This document shows, in pieces, positions 20,501 to 27,599 of a stretch of 64,000 nucleotides of DNA (position 1 is the first letter of the stretch; each line of letters begins with the position of its first letter). The notes under the pieces are model-generated. The model saw nothing but the letters and a program-made list of their open reading frames with translations. It made no database searches and was not told the DNA's origin. Both the position numbers and the translations under genes were made by a program. The DNA is from Periplaneta americana (taxonomy: Eukaryota; Arthropoda; Insecta; Blattodea; Blattidae), in NCBI RefSeq assembly GCF_040183065.1, contig NC_091119.1, positions 194,698,543 to 194,762,542 of the forward strand. Direction: 5' to 3'.

Positions 20501-22273
20501 GAGCGAATGTTATGATGAAGCATAATCCTTAATAAATCACCGTGAGAGCAGGATCCCAAAAAGTGTGCCAATTTAACGCAACTGTCTAAAATGGATTCAG
20601 TATCCATCTGTAACTTTCGTAATTCTTTTTAATTTCTTCCAGGAAATACTAAAAAAAACTGTTGTCTAAAATGGTACTTTGGGTGGTATCCACTGATTTT
20701 GAGCAAAATTATAGTTGTCTGCAATTTTATAGGGATTTGTATTTTTCAAATGATGTCAAGAACCGGTATGGTAGTGGGGGGTTGCGAACAGAAATCTTGC
20801 CCAAAAGTAAGTTACGCCTTCAGAAAGTTTGGGAGCCACTGCTCTACATCCATTATGAACAGTTCTGCCCTCAAACAATCTCAGAAGATTGATACATATA
20901 TTCCTTTATACATAGTCAATAGCACCCAGTCGCTTGTTGTTCCTTCATATAATTTGTAAGGCTTGTTATGTGTAACACTCAAACAGCTGCATTTAAAATT
21001 GAACATACGTCTACATTAACTTTTTTTTTACATAGAATAGTCCATACTACCACTCTCTAAAATATTCACTTTTTCTTCTGAATCACCCTGTATAAAGAAA
21101 TAAAATGAAAAAAAAATATCGTTAGAATAGATTTCGAACTTATCAACATTTTGTGTTTTTGATTTGAAATAAAGAACAATTATTATCTAAATAATTGATT
21201 AAATGGCGATCTTACTCGTGTTAATTGTGTAAGCATGTGCGGCTTACAGCTGTTTCGGTGCTTCTTCACACCATCCTCAGAGCCTACTAGATCTCGGCGT
21301 CATCTCGAACTTCGCTGCCTGTTGTGTGGGTGCGTTCGATTGTTGAAAAGTATTGAAATGTGGTGTCAAATAGTGTGTGTGTTCTGAAATTGATCTGTGT
21401 GTTGAGAATTTGATCAGGGTGTGTTTTAGTGTGACTGTATATTTCATATTTTTCTAGTGTGTTGAGTTTTTGGTTTTTGGGTTGTATGTGTAGGATTTCC
21501 ATGTCTGTATTTATGTTACTGTATCGAACGCACCCACACAACAGGCAGCGAAGTTCGAGATGACGCCGAGATCTAGTAGGCTCTGAGGATGGTGTGAAGA
21601 AGCACCGAAACAGCTGTAAGCCCCACATGCTTATACAATTAACACGAGTAAGATCGCCATTTATTATTATTTATATTCAAGTGTTAAAAGTAGTGTACGA
21701 AAGATTCAACATGAATTATTATCTATTTACTAAAAAAATATTATATTTCATGTGCATCATTCCCGGATATATTGACTCATTTATACTAAATCCTGGTATG
21801 AACAAAATGCGACCAATAGTTTATGAAAAATCTGTTTATACAGATAGCATGCTTAAAGTTACTTTTTCGACAAGACTTATCAAGAATGTTGAAAACTGTA
21901 TTTTCGAGAAAATCTCGAAATCGATTTTTTTTTTTTTTTGCAGCATGGCAATACTGTCTCTAATAACTTATTTAATGAGCTATGAATACTGGTAAACACA
22001 AGAAATGAACAAGAAATTGTGACTATCTTTTTTGATCTTCTGAGCATATTTCAGTTTCAGAATTATGCATAATAAAATCTTGATAAAAAAAATACATGAG
22101 CTGATCCGAATATTGTTAAATTAGCACATTTTCAACGACAACTTTAATTACAAGTATCAGGGGTTTCCTTCCTTCAGAACTCACTCTTAACTCGTTCAAT
22201 GCTTACTCTGGGCAACAGCTGCTCCAGTGCTAAGTGCCAGAACAGTTCCGAATATGAACAACCAGAGATGCAT
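2089..22273 (-). CDS. GH18 chitinase, nine coding exons (catalytic domain complete)
   Basis: This gene encodes a secreted family-18 glycoside hydrolase that cuts chitin, as in cuticle or peritrophic matrix turnover. The coding exons on the minus strand are 22273-22207, 17909-17739, 16246-16146, 11308-11177, 9627-9500, 8051-7925, 6593-6408, 4154-4038 and 2226-2089. All junctions are GT-AG and keep one frame for about 389 codons. The product has an N-terminal signal peptide, the beta-1 strand VVCYLGSW, the KTLVAIGGW motif, the catalytic [11 protein letters not shown] with its glutamate, [13 protein letters not shown], and the C-terminal [12 protein letters not shown]. No frameshift or lost catalytic residue is seen, so it should be active. 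Exon 9 ends at a good donor, so a linker or chitin-binding domain may lie to the left. Reading through would add three residues (S-N-S after V) and stop at 2074-2076. Cockroach chitinases include known allergens (group 12), but orthology is not tested here. Confidence 0.93.
2351..3129 (-). mobile_element. pogo/Tigger-type DNA transposon relic
   Basis: About 779 bp with inverted ends (CAGTGAAACTTCCCAATAGC on the left, CAGTAAAACTTCCC on the right strand) and TA on both sides. On the minus strand, 2822-2598 encodes a CENP-B-type helix-turn-helix ([16 protein letters not shown], then [20 protein letters not shown]). The rest of the transposase is missing. Confidence 0.85.
3291..3324 (+). repeat. 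Poly(A) tract
   Basis: A run of about 34 A in chitinase intron 8. No recognisable retroposon body is directly upstream. Confidence 0.8.
3764..3870 (+). mobile_element. tRNA-headed SINE-like insertion
   Basis: Contains an A-box-like TGGCTTAGTGG and a B box GGTTCAAGTCC about 40 bp later, followed by GGTGCC. The DNA on each side (CCATATGGAGAAGAATCA and GATTCTTCTCCAT) is inverted and could form a stem. No poly(A) tail is seen. Confidence 0.55.
4038..4154 (-). CDS. Chitinase exon 8: VGYDNPKSI region
   Basis: 39 codons in phase 0, after TTTTCAG and before GTAAGA. It encodes ICEKL, then [20 protein letters not shown] and NPKSIGLK, the usual segment before the last barrel strand. Confidence 0.93.
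4209..4598 (-). pseudogene. Helix-turn-helix fragment of a DNA transposase
   Basis: The open frame contains [20 protein letters not shown] and [15 protein letters not shown], the N-terminal DNA-binding domain also seen in fragments at 32,535, 43,338 and 52,548. No catalytic domain follows and I could not find terminal repeats here. Lies in intron 7 of the chitinase gene, overlapping the intron's exon-8 end region. Confidence 0.5.
4721..5356 (+). mobile_element. 5'-truncated LINE with RNase H domain, copy 2
   Basis: The longest copy of this family. It encodes an RNase H domain ([14 protein letters not shown], then [20 protein letters not shown]) and the Cys/His tail, with an (AAC)n tail. It is flanked by an 11-bp duplication ATAATGGAAGC at 4710-4720 and 5357-5367. 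The ATG that opens the frame at 4713 lies in the duplicated host sequence, so it is not the element's own start. A small in-frame deletion removes residues after LIPD. Confidence 0.85.
5609..6237 (-). mobile_element. Penelope-like element fragment, copy 1, between ~75-bp direct repeats
   Basis: The minus strand around 5,960-5,880 encodes a GIY-YIG-type motif ([19 protein letters not shown]) and 5,820-5,700 encodes [18 protein letters not shown] sequence. The right part is a second, inverted fragment with a hammerhead-like core at 6113-6151. Direct repeats of about 75-80 bp lie on each side (5526-5608 and 6238-6312). Confidence 0.75.
6113..6151 (+). ncRNA. Hammerhead-like motif with a core G-to-A change
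   Basis: Order: stem I GTT, core CTAAAGA, stem II GACC with loop and GGTC, GAAA, palindromic stem III CATG, then stem I AAC. The core differs from CUGANGA at the invariant G5, so cleavage is probably lost. Confidence 0.45.
6408..6593 (-). CDS. Chitinase exon 7: [11 protein letters not shown] region
   Basis: Exactly 62 codons in phase 0 with GTACGA as donor. It encodes [20 protein letters not shown], then [10 protein letters not shown] and, near the end, [14 protein letters not shown], matching insect chitinases. The methionine-led open frame extending past 6593 is an intron shadow. Confidence 0.94.
6859..7628 (-). mobile_element. Penelope-like element fragment, copy 2, with a LINE tail, between ~105-bp direct repeats
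   Basis: The minus strand of 7176-6961 encodes [20 protein letters not shown], the C-terminal end of the Penelope GIY-YIG protein. A hammerhead-like motif sits at 6915-6958. From about 7,400 the DNA changes to degenerate GTATT repeats and the 3' end of another LINE (TGTAAATAAATAAATACAT). The whole block lies between direct repeats 6755-6858 and 7629-7737. Confidence 0.75.
6915..6958 (-). ncRNA. Hammerhead-like motif, cleavage-site base G
   Basis: 44 nt with stem I GGCT/AGCC, core CTGAGGA, stem II GGTG/CACC, GAAA and stem III palindrome CAGCTG. The base before the 3' strand of stem I is G, where the family has A. A G at this site is not cleaved by hammerheads. Confidence 0.6.
7925..8051 (-). 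CDS. Chitinase exon 6: [13 protein letters not shown] region
   Basis: The acceptor is GTAG and the donor GTGAGT. The first base completes the glutamine codon split from exon 5. It encodes [17 protein letters not shown] followed by [12 protein letters not shown], the third conserved GH18 region with the MxYD motif. Confidence 0.94.
8269..8306 (-). ncRNA. Hammerhead ribozyme motif, left arm
   Basis: 38 nt: stem I CAT/ATG, core CTGAAGA (fits CUGANGA), stem II GATAC/GTATC with loop ACAA, GAAA, short palindromic stem III ACGT, then UA as cleavage context. It is an inverted duplicate of the motif at 8753-8790. The 3-bp stem I is short. Confidence 0.65.
8753..8790 (+). ncRNA. Hammerhead ribozyme motif, right arm
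   Basis: Mirror of the left-arm motif: CAT, CTGAAGA, T, GATAC-loop-GTATC, GAAA, ACGT, TA, ATG. Stem II is a perfect 5-bp pair. All core positions of a type I hammerhead are present. Confidence 0.65.
9500..9627 (-). CDS. Chitinase exon 5: LLKELREKF helix and LLSAAV strand
   Basis: Phase 0 start after CAG, phase 2 end at a perfect GTAAGT donor. It encodes [20 protein letters not shown] and then [11 protein letters not shown] and SYDIPKVGQ, matching the usual GH18 order after the catalytic strand. Confidence 0.92.
10040..10227 (+). mobile_element. LINE 3' end ([15 protein letters not shown] family), short copy
   Basis: About 185 bp of the same family as 866-1634. The DNA reads as [20 protein letters not shown] and [20 protein letters not shown], ends in a stop and then TAAGTAAGTAA. 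Strongly 5'-truncated. Confidence 0.8.
10318..10470 (+). repeat. Dispersed repeat, inverted copy at 48,210-48,345
   Basis: The two stretches share AAATTTAGCTTCCCTTATGA and ATATTTGAAACGGTTAGGGA on opposite strands with scattered mismatches. No recognised element. Confidence 0.7.
11177..11308 (-). CDS. Chitinase exon 4: catalytic DxxDxDxE motif
   Basis: Phase 0 at both ends, with a long T tract before the acceptor and GTAAAG as donor. It encodes the helix [12 protein letters not shown], then [10 protein letters not shown] and [10 protein letters not shown]. The glutamate in DWEYP is the proton donor in this family, which marks an enzymatically competent chitinase rather than an imaginal-disc-growth-factor type. 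Confidence 0.95.
11771..12195 (-). pseudogene. C-terminal endonuclease domain of an R2-like LINE (broken)
   Basis: Two overlapping minus frames give [15 protein letters not shown] and [20 protein letters not shown], then [33 protein letters not shown]. The spacing His-His, Glu, then Asp fits the restriction-like endonuclease end of R2-group LINEs. A frameshift splits it. A second copy is at 20,308. Confidence 0.65.
12573..13462 (-). mobile_element. hAT-type DNA transposon fragment
   Basis: The ends carry the repeated motif AGTATTTCAAATAC and its inverse. The minus strand of 13265-12903 encodes [20 protein letters not shown], then [18 protein letters not shown], typical of hAT transposases. 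Sub-terminal AATACAAATACAAAATAC repeats lie at both sides. The catalytic N- and C-terminal parts are missing. Confidence 0.72.
13924..14784. mobile_element. Non-autonomous hAT element (861 bp), copy 1
   Basis: Flanked by the 8-bp duplication CTCTATAG (13916-13923 and 14785-14792). The ends CAGGCCTGCACAAACCGCGC and, inverted, CAGGCCTGCACAAGG are terminal inverted repeats. No transposase. A close second copy is at 40,100-40,948 with its own different 8-bp duplication. Confidence 0.92.
15270..15589 (+). mobile_element. 5'-truncated LINE, RNase-H family, copy 3
   Basis: Encodes the Cys/His tail up to the stop and an (AAC)-type tail. It is flanked by the 11-bp duplication ATGAAAGAATT (15259-15269 and 15590-15600). 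The start codon used by the open frame is outside the old coding region. Confidence 0.85.
16146..16246 (-). CDS. Chitinase exon 3: GH18 conserved region I (KTLVAIGGW)
   Basis: The acceptor ACAG precedes GTGGTTTC and the donor is CAG before GTAAAC. The frame joins exon 2 through a split glycine codon. It encodes [20 protein letters not shown] followed by [13 protein letters not shown], the substrate-cleft motif of insect chitinases. Confidence 0.93.
16845..17577 (+). mobile_element. LINE 3' end with (CATA)n tail, copy 1
   Basis: Near the start the DNA encodes [16 protein letters not shown] and [16 protein letters not shown], the usual end of a LINE reverse transcriptase. About 500 bp of untranslated DNA follow, with GTGAAGTGTG repeats, ending GTGTGAATAAATAAATACAT and a CATA microsatellite (17,498-17,577). 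An opposite-strand copy is at 48,944-49,801. Confidence 0.78.
17739..17909 (-). CDS. Chitinase exon 2: N-terminal beta strand of the GH18 barrel
   Basis: Starts after TTTCAG and ends AAAG before GTAAGA, phase 1 to phase 1. It encodes [19 protein letters not shown], then the conserved stretch with [11 protein letters not shown] typical of the first GH18 strands, ending DDWNEIGK. Confidence 0.92.
18382..19805. mobile_element. TIR element of Tc1/mariner type, non-coding
   Basis: The inverted ends CAGGGTGATTCACGAG continue for about 35 bp and are flanked by TA on both sides. Internal DNA has no transposase. A hAT miniature is inserted at 18798-19290. Confidence 0.8.
18798..19290. mobile_element. 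hAT miniature element (493 bp)
   Basis: The ends CACTGTTTCCCAACC and, inverted, CAGTGGTTCCCAACC are typical hAT termini. An exact 8-bp duplication CCATAGAC lies at 18790-18797 and 19291-19298. No coding capacity. Confidence 0.92.
20308..20607 (-). pseudogene. C-terminal endonuclease domain of an R2-like LINE, copy 2
   Basis: The frame encodes [53 protein letters not shown] and IDPTIRF. It matches the relative at 11,771 position by position and keeps the HH...E...R-R pattern, with Tyr where Asp is expected before II. 5'-truncated. Confidence 0.65.
21241..21284 (-). ncRNA. Hammerhead ribozyme motif (intact core)
   Basis: 44 nt: stem I GGCT/AGCC, core CTGAGGA, stem II GGTG/CACC with an 8-nt loop, GAAA, palindromic stem III CAGCTG, and GTA as the cleavage triplet. 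All invariant positions are present. Confidence 0.72.
21579..21622 (+). ncRNA. Hammerhead ribozyme motif (intact core)
   Basis: Identical in its 44 nt to the minus-strand motif at 21241-21284. The two lie in opposite arms of the inverted repeat. Confidence 0.72.
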
Positions 22274-22282
22274 GATGTAAAC
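22207..22282 (-). CDS. Chitinase exon 1: 5'UTR end, start codon and signal peptide
   Basis: The ATG is at 22273-22271 and is followed by [19 protein letters not shown], a hydrophobic signal peptide ending VAQ. The exon ends in phase 1 at a GTAAGC donor. The bases 22282-22274 before the ATG follow a pyrimidine-rich acceptor ending CCAG. The exon is therefore internal, and at least one untranslated exon must lie upstream. Confidence 0.85.
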
Positions 22283-22783
22283 CTGGAATGAGAATCACAT
22301 TAAAAAATTACGAGAAATTTACCCATCCGTGCTTGCATTTAAAAGGGCTGTTGAGTAAGTATGCAAAAACATCTGACTCTTTACTTCAACTCCAACCAAG
22401 ATTCTTTTATAAATGCTCAATAGATAGGCAGATAGAAATCTTATTTGCCATAAAACAAATACACGATCTGACTTCGTCAAAAAAATTTTTAGAATACCGG
22501 TATTACAACTATAAAATTAAATTTTACAATTGTATATAAAGCGGCAAGGACAAAGTATATAAAAGTAGTTTGTTACTGCCCCTAGGAATTTACACAACAA
22601 ATAAAAATAATAACATTAATTAACAGTAACATTTTTACAAAAAATTAAGTTAACCTATTCTAAATTTGATTATATATATCATACTGATAAAAAAAGCCAC
22701 TTCATTGGTACATGGCATTATAAAAAACGTCAGGAATTAATGTTAACACAATAAAGAAGTTATAAAGTTAATCAATGATTATA

Positions 22784-23830
22784 CAGGTTGATTCAGACCA
22801 CCTGTAACAGTAATTTATTTCGGAAACTAGTGCATTAAAATTTTTGAAACAAAAATATTTACTACTAAAGCACATGTGAACTTTCACTTGAGCTTGATTT
22901 CATCAATCAGTCTTAACAGGAAGTAGGGTCAGTGGCGTATCACTTTAAAATTTCAAATGGGGGTCGGGTCAAATAGGGTACCATTTGATAGAGCTCTTCA
23001 AAACAAACAACTTTCATAGGAAACGTTTTTAACAATTCCTACTCTTTCAATGAGAAAACGCACGAAAAGATGTCATTAATATTGAGTAATGTTACGAAAA
23101 GAAAATGTAAACTAGATAAGTACATTTAATATTAACATAGTACACACGTACAATTACCTGGCTGAGTGTAGACCTGGTGGCTGGCATGGGTGAATACAAG
23201 TAAACTACCCCTTCCCCTTTTCGTATTGTAACATTTCTCAATATTGATGGCATTGTCTTTGCGTACGTTTTATCATTGAAAGAGTAGGAATTAATAAAAA
23301 CGTTTCCTATGAAAGTTGTTTGTTTTGAAGTGCTCTATCAAATAGTACCAAATCTGACCGGATTCCCATTTGAAATTTTAAAGTGATACGCCACTGACCC
23401 TATTTCCTGTTAAGATTGATTGATGAAATCAAGCTCAAGTGAAAGTTCACATGTGTTTTAGTTAAAAATATTTTTGTCTCGAAAATTTTAATGCGCTAGT
23501 TTCCGAAATAAATGACTTTACGTTGGTCCGAATCACCCATTGCTTTTTTGTACGTTTTCTCATTGAAAGAGTAGGAATTAATAAAAACGTTTCCTCTGAA
23601 AGTTGTTTGTTTCGAAGAGCTCTAGCAAATGGTACCATATTTGACCACTACTCCCATTTGAAATTTTAAAGTGATACGCCACTGACCCTACTTCCTGTTA
23701 AGATGGATTGATGAAATCAAGCTCAAGTGAAAGTTCACATGTGCTTTAGTAATAAATATTTTTGTCTCAAAAATTTTAATGCACTAGTTCCCGAAAGGAA
23801 TGACTGTTATGGGTGGTCTGAATCACCCTG
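22784..23830. mobile_element. Foldback DNA element with an extra third arm
   Basis: Bounded by TA with ends CAGGTTGATTCAGACC and, inverted, CAGGGTGATTCAGACC. The left arm (22784-23075) is inverted relative to 23265-23545, and a second copy of that right arm follows at 23548-23830. All three contain the AAGTTCACATGTG and GTGATACGCCACTGACCCTA type blocks. Non-coding. Confidence 0.8.
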
Positions 23831-24272
23831 TATAAGTGTTAAAAATGTATATAGAACAATGAAGAATCAACATTTTTATTTGACGATTTTGGTTTTTCAT
23901 AAATTAGACCATCCACAATTAAAGTTCATTAGCTGTTAGTGCAGTCTTCAACATCAATTGACATTTTCTGATGTTACCCAATTTTCTTTTATCGATATCA
24001 TACCAGATGGATGTAGAGTCTCAATAAAAATAGATATCACAGGAAAATAAACAAACATTAGAAAAAACGTAGGCATTCTACGAGATTCGAAGTTACACTG
24101 GATTAGAAATACCGGTACATTAAAAAAATGAAATATTACGTGTGAAAATTGTTGTGGTTCTATTTATCATGAATATCATGCACATATAAGCTAATTTACT
24201 AGGATTACAATTCCATTCAATCAATTAAACCTATTCTGTACTACTCGTATATGAACATATTAATTTTTATAC

Positions 24273-25645
24273 TCGTGAATTATAGAAGCAGTCTTTAACA
24301 AATTTATAAATGGTTTTCAGTGATTTTTTTTTATTTAACAACATTTAAGATTTATAGGTATGTATAAATTCCAACTTTAATAGCAAAGAACTTATCTGAA
24401 AAGCTCTACAATCTTTAATCTTTCCGCTCTCCCTCATGTAGGTCATCCCATATTATTTGCAGATGACACAATTATAGTAATTACAGCCAATAACTCCAAC
24501 ACATTCCAATCTTCAACAGAGGAAATTCTCTTAAAAATATGTGACTGGTTCTCAGTCAATAAATTAGTATTAAATTGTAACAAAACTAACATAATTCAAT
24601 TTAAATCCTGTCCAAATTCAACGTCGCAAATTTCTAGCGCAATAATTAACAATAGATCCCTATTAGAAACAACAACAACCAAATTTCTTGGCTTAAAAAT
24701 CGATGTGTTAAATTGGAAAAATCGTATTAAAGAAATTACCCCCAAACTAAATTCAGCTTGTTTTGCTATTAGATCTATGCAAAAGATAGTAAATATCAAT
24801 ACCTTAAAAACAATATACTTTGCATACTTCCACTCGGTAATGAGTTTTGGAATAATATTCTGGGAAAATTCCACAGATAGTAACAATATATTTCTATTAT
24901 AAAAAAGAGTAATTAGAATAATAGTAGGTGCCAAATCTAGGGAATCGTGTAGGACTATTTTCAAAAAACTACAAATAATGCCCATGGCTTGTCAGTATAT
25001 CTTTTCATTAATAGTCTTCCTCGTATGTAATCGTGAAAACTTTGTAACTAATTCAACAGTTCATAGCATAAATACACGTCAAAAAAATGACTTTCATACT
25101 CTATCGGCAAGTCTATCGTGCTATCAAAAAGGAGTGCGTTATATGGCAGTAAAAATTTTTAATAGCCTCCCTATCGATATAAAAAATGAAACTCAAAACA
25201 TAAGATTATTTAGGGCCAAATTAAAGAAGTACCTAATTTCTCACGCCTTCTATTCTGTAGGTGAATTCATGACATTCAATAACACTTCATGAAATTGATA
25301 CTAAAACTTTGTGTTGTACTAGTAGACTATATTGTAAATCTCATCTGTATATATTTTATCTAGACTGTGATTATAAATTAAGACTTTATAATAGTATTAA
25401 GTTTTTTTGACATGTTCCATATTCTAGCTGTAAGCATGTATGAATACCATGGAATGTTAATAAATACAATACAATACAATATAGTCGTGAATTATAGAAT
25501 GATAGGAAGCAGTCTTTAACAAATTTATAAATGGTTTTCAGTGATTTCTTTTATTTAATAACATTGAAGATTAATAGGTACCATATGTATAAATTCCAAC
25601 TTTAATAGCAAAGAACTTATCTGAAAAACTCTACAATCTTTAATC
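24273..25645. repeat. ~155-bp direct repeats flanking a LINE
   Basis: 24273-24424 and 25486-25645 share TTTATAAATGGTTTTCAGTG and AACTTTAATAGCAAAGAACT in the same order, with small indels. The LINE at 24430-25483 fills exactly the space between them. Confidence 0.8.
24430..25483 (+). mobile_element. 5'-truncated LINE with reverse transcriptase (one stop)
   Basis: The frame opens at about 24441 with GHPILFADDTIIV, the catalytic FADD box, and continues through FLGLKIDVLNWKNRI, to a stop at 24900. It then resumes in the same frame with RVIRIIVGAKSRESC and ends near 25290 at TFNNTS. The 3' end is an (ACAAT)n tail. Jockey/CR1-like; apart from one nonsense codon the fragment is undamaged, so insertion is fairly recent. 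Confidence 0.82.
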
Positions 25646-26084
25646 TTCCTCACCCCTCATTACTTATCACATCTTAGCAGTATTAAGAAACCAATTACAG
25701 TAAAATTCAATTGCTGTGTGTTCTATAGTAAGAACATACCTGGTTAGATGCTTACAGCAGAAGATCCGGAATAAGTATTACATCATTACAGGTTTCTTTT
25801 AAATAGTCTCTCTGCTTACGACAACGTGCATGAAAAGTTGGCTTCATTAAATATTTGCCACTGTTATCCTCATGATACAATGATACGGATCAGTTAATAC
25901 ATAAAGGGATATGATTCTATTTTTACAACTAAAAATATTGGGTAATTTCCAAACAAGTGAATGTAAAAAACAGCAAGTTTGGAGTTCAACTTAGTACGCA
26001 AACTGAACCATAATTAGACTGACCATAATTCATTGAAACATGAAAGAAAAAAATTCTGAGAAGATTCACACACAAAAACTTTAG

Positions 26085-26575
26085 TCCATGTTGAATCTTT
26101 CGTACACTACTTTTAACACTTGAATATAAATAATTGATATAATGGCGATCTTACTCATGTTAATTGTGTAAGCATGTGTGGCTTACAGCTGTTTCGGTGC
26201 TTCTTCACACCAACACATAACTAACGCTAACCACACATACAATAACATAAATACAGACATGGAAATCCTACACATACAACCCAAAAACCAAAAACTCAAC
26301 ACACTAGAAAAATATGAAATATACAGACACACCAAAACACACCCTGATCAAATTCTCAACTCAAAGATCAATTTCAGAACACACACACTATTTGACACCA
26401 CATTTCAAGACTTTTCAACAATCGAACGCACCCACACAACAGGCAGCGAAGTTCGAGATGACGCCGAGATCTAGTAGGCTCTGAGGATGGTGTGAAGAAG
26501 CACCGAAACGGCTGTAAGCCGCACATGCTTACACAATTAACACGAGTAAGATCGCCATTATATCAATTATTTAAA
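26085..26575 (+). mobile_element. Penelope-like element fragment, copy 4
   Basis: The plus strand encodes [40 protein letters not shown] and [19 protein letters not shown] truncated hammerhead (26180-26212, minus) is on the left and a full one (26477-26520, plus) on the right, inside inverted ends. The opposite orientation to most other copies. Confidence 0.82.
26477..26520 (+). ncRNA. Hammerhead ribozyme motif
   Basis: Same architecture as at 21579. Stem III reads CGGCTG rather than CAGCTG, still able to pair through a G-U. Core CTGAGGA and GAAA are intact. Confidence 0.65.
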
Positions 26576-26720
26576 AACTTTAGGTTGATGTGGGGAGTTG
26601 CATTTCACAATGATCATACCATGAGTATTTTTCTATTTTTCAGATGATCTTACATTATGTAACGAATTTCGGTCTTTCAGTAGGTATCTTATCATAAAAT
26701 CTTTTTCACTCCATGTCACA

Positions 26721-26976
26721 TGCCCACACCTGTGGAGTAACGGTCAACGCGTCTGGCTGCGAAACCAGGTGGCCCGGGTTCGAATCCCGGTCGGGGCAAG
26801 TTATCTGGTTGAGGTTTTTTCCTGGGTTTTCCCTCAACCAAATACGAGCAAATGCTGGGTAACTTTCGGTGCTGGACCCTGAACTCATTTTACCGGCATT
26901 ATCACCTTCATATCATTCAGACGCTAAATAACCTAGATGTTGATACAGCGTCGTAAAATAACCCAATAAAAAAAAA
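26721..26976 (+). mobile_element. tRNA-derived SINE, 11-bp target duplication
   Basis: The head carries B box GGTTCGAATCC. The body ends GCGTCGTAAAATAACCCAAT and a poly(A). It is flanked by TCCATGTCACA at 26710-26720 and 26977-26987. Same family as 61777-62016. The body and tail resemble SINEs known from termites and cockroaches. Confidence 0.9.
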
Positions 26977-27285
26977 TCCATGTCACAATTTTGTCTTACA
27001 GCTAGCATAGCTCTTATTTCTTCAACACTTAATCGGAATTTCTCCTTTGACTTTCTTAATATTTACAATATGAAATATTCTTCATATGGATGCTGTATTT
27101 TTGACAGAGACAGAATAAACTCCACCACATTACAAAAACTCTGAAATTACACGCATTTTTCACTCATTAAAAAATGTGCACCAATCCATCAGATAAAGCA
27201 ATATTGATTTTAGGTTATGATTGAGCAATATTAATTTTAAAAGTTATTATAAAGAATGGGACAAAAGCGATATTTTTACTAAAGT

Positions 27286-27360
27286 GAAATGGCAAATGGC
27301 AGGTAATCTTTTGGCGAATCATCGGGCCTCATCTCATCTCACTACATCTCGCCAAAAGTT
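27286..27360 (+). mobile_element. SINE fragment
   Basis: GGCAAATGGCAGGTAATC and CCTCATCTCATCTC match the middle of the SINE at 31438-31668. Neither the head nor the poly(A) tail is recognisable. Confidence 0.5.
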
Positions 27361-27599
27361 AAAAAAAAAAACTGTAGAAAATTTCAAAATTGTAAAAGTT
27401 GTAAAAAATTGGTAAAACTTGTAATTGCAATCTTGTAAAATTGTAATTTGTTTCACATCTTAAAGCTTCATTCCTAATATAAGATCTATGGAATATAATA
27501 AATGAAATGAAAAAAAAAGTGACAGGAAGGCAATGACATAGGAAAATAACAGTACTATCCCATTCGAAATGGTACAACTATTTTACAACTAGAATGACT

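Larger units (their letters stand above)
21182..21710 (-). mobile_element. Penelope-like element fragment, copy 3, with inverted ends
   Basis: Inverted arms of about 142 bp (21203-21344 and 21522-21664) surround the end of the GIY-YIG protein ([20 protein letters not shown], then [15 protein letters not shown]) on the minus strand. Each arm holds a hammerhead motif. The right side ends in ATTCAAGTGTTAAAAGTAGT, shared with other copies. Lies in chitinase intron 1. Confidence 0.82.

Noticed and set aside
26740..26800. Functional tRNA gene
   Set aside because: The tRNA-like head has B box but continues into a SINE body and poly(A) with target duplications, and a second copy exists at 61,777.
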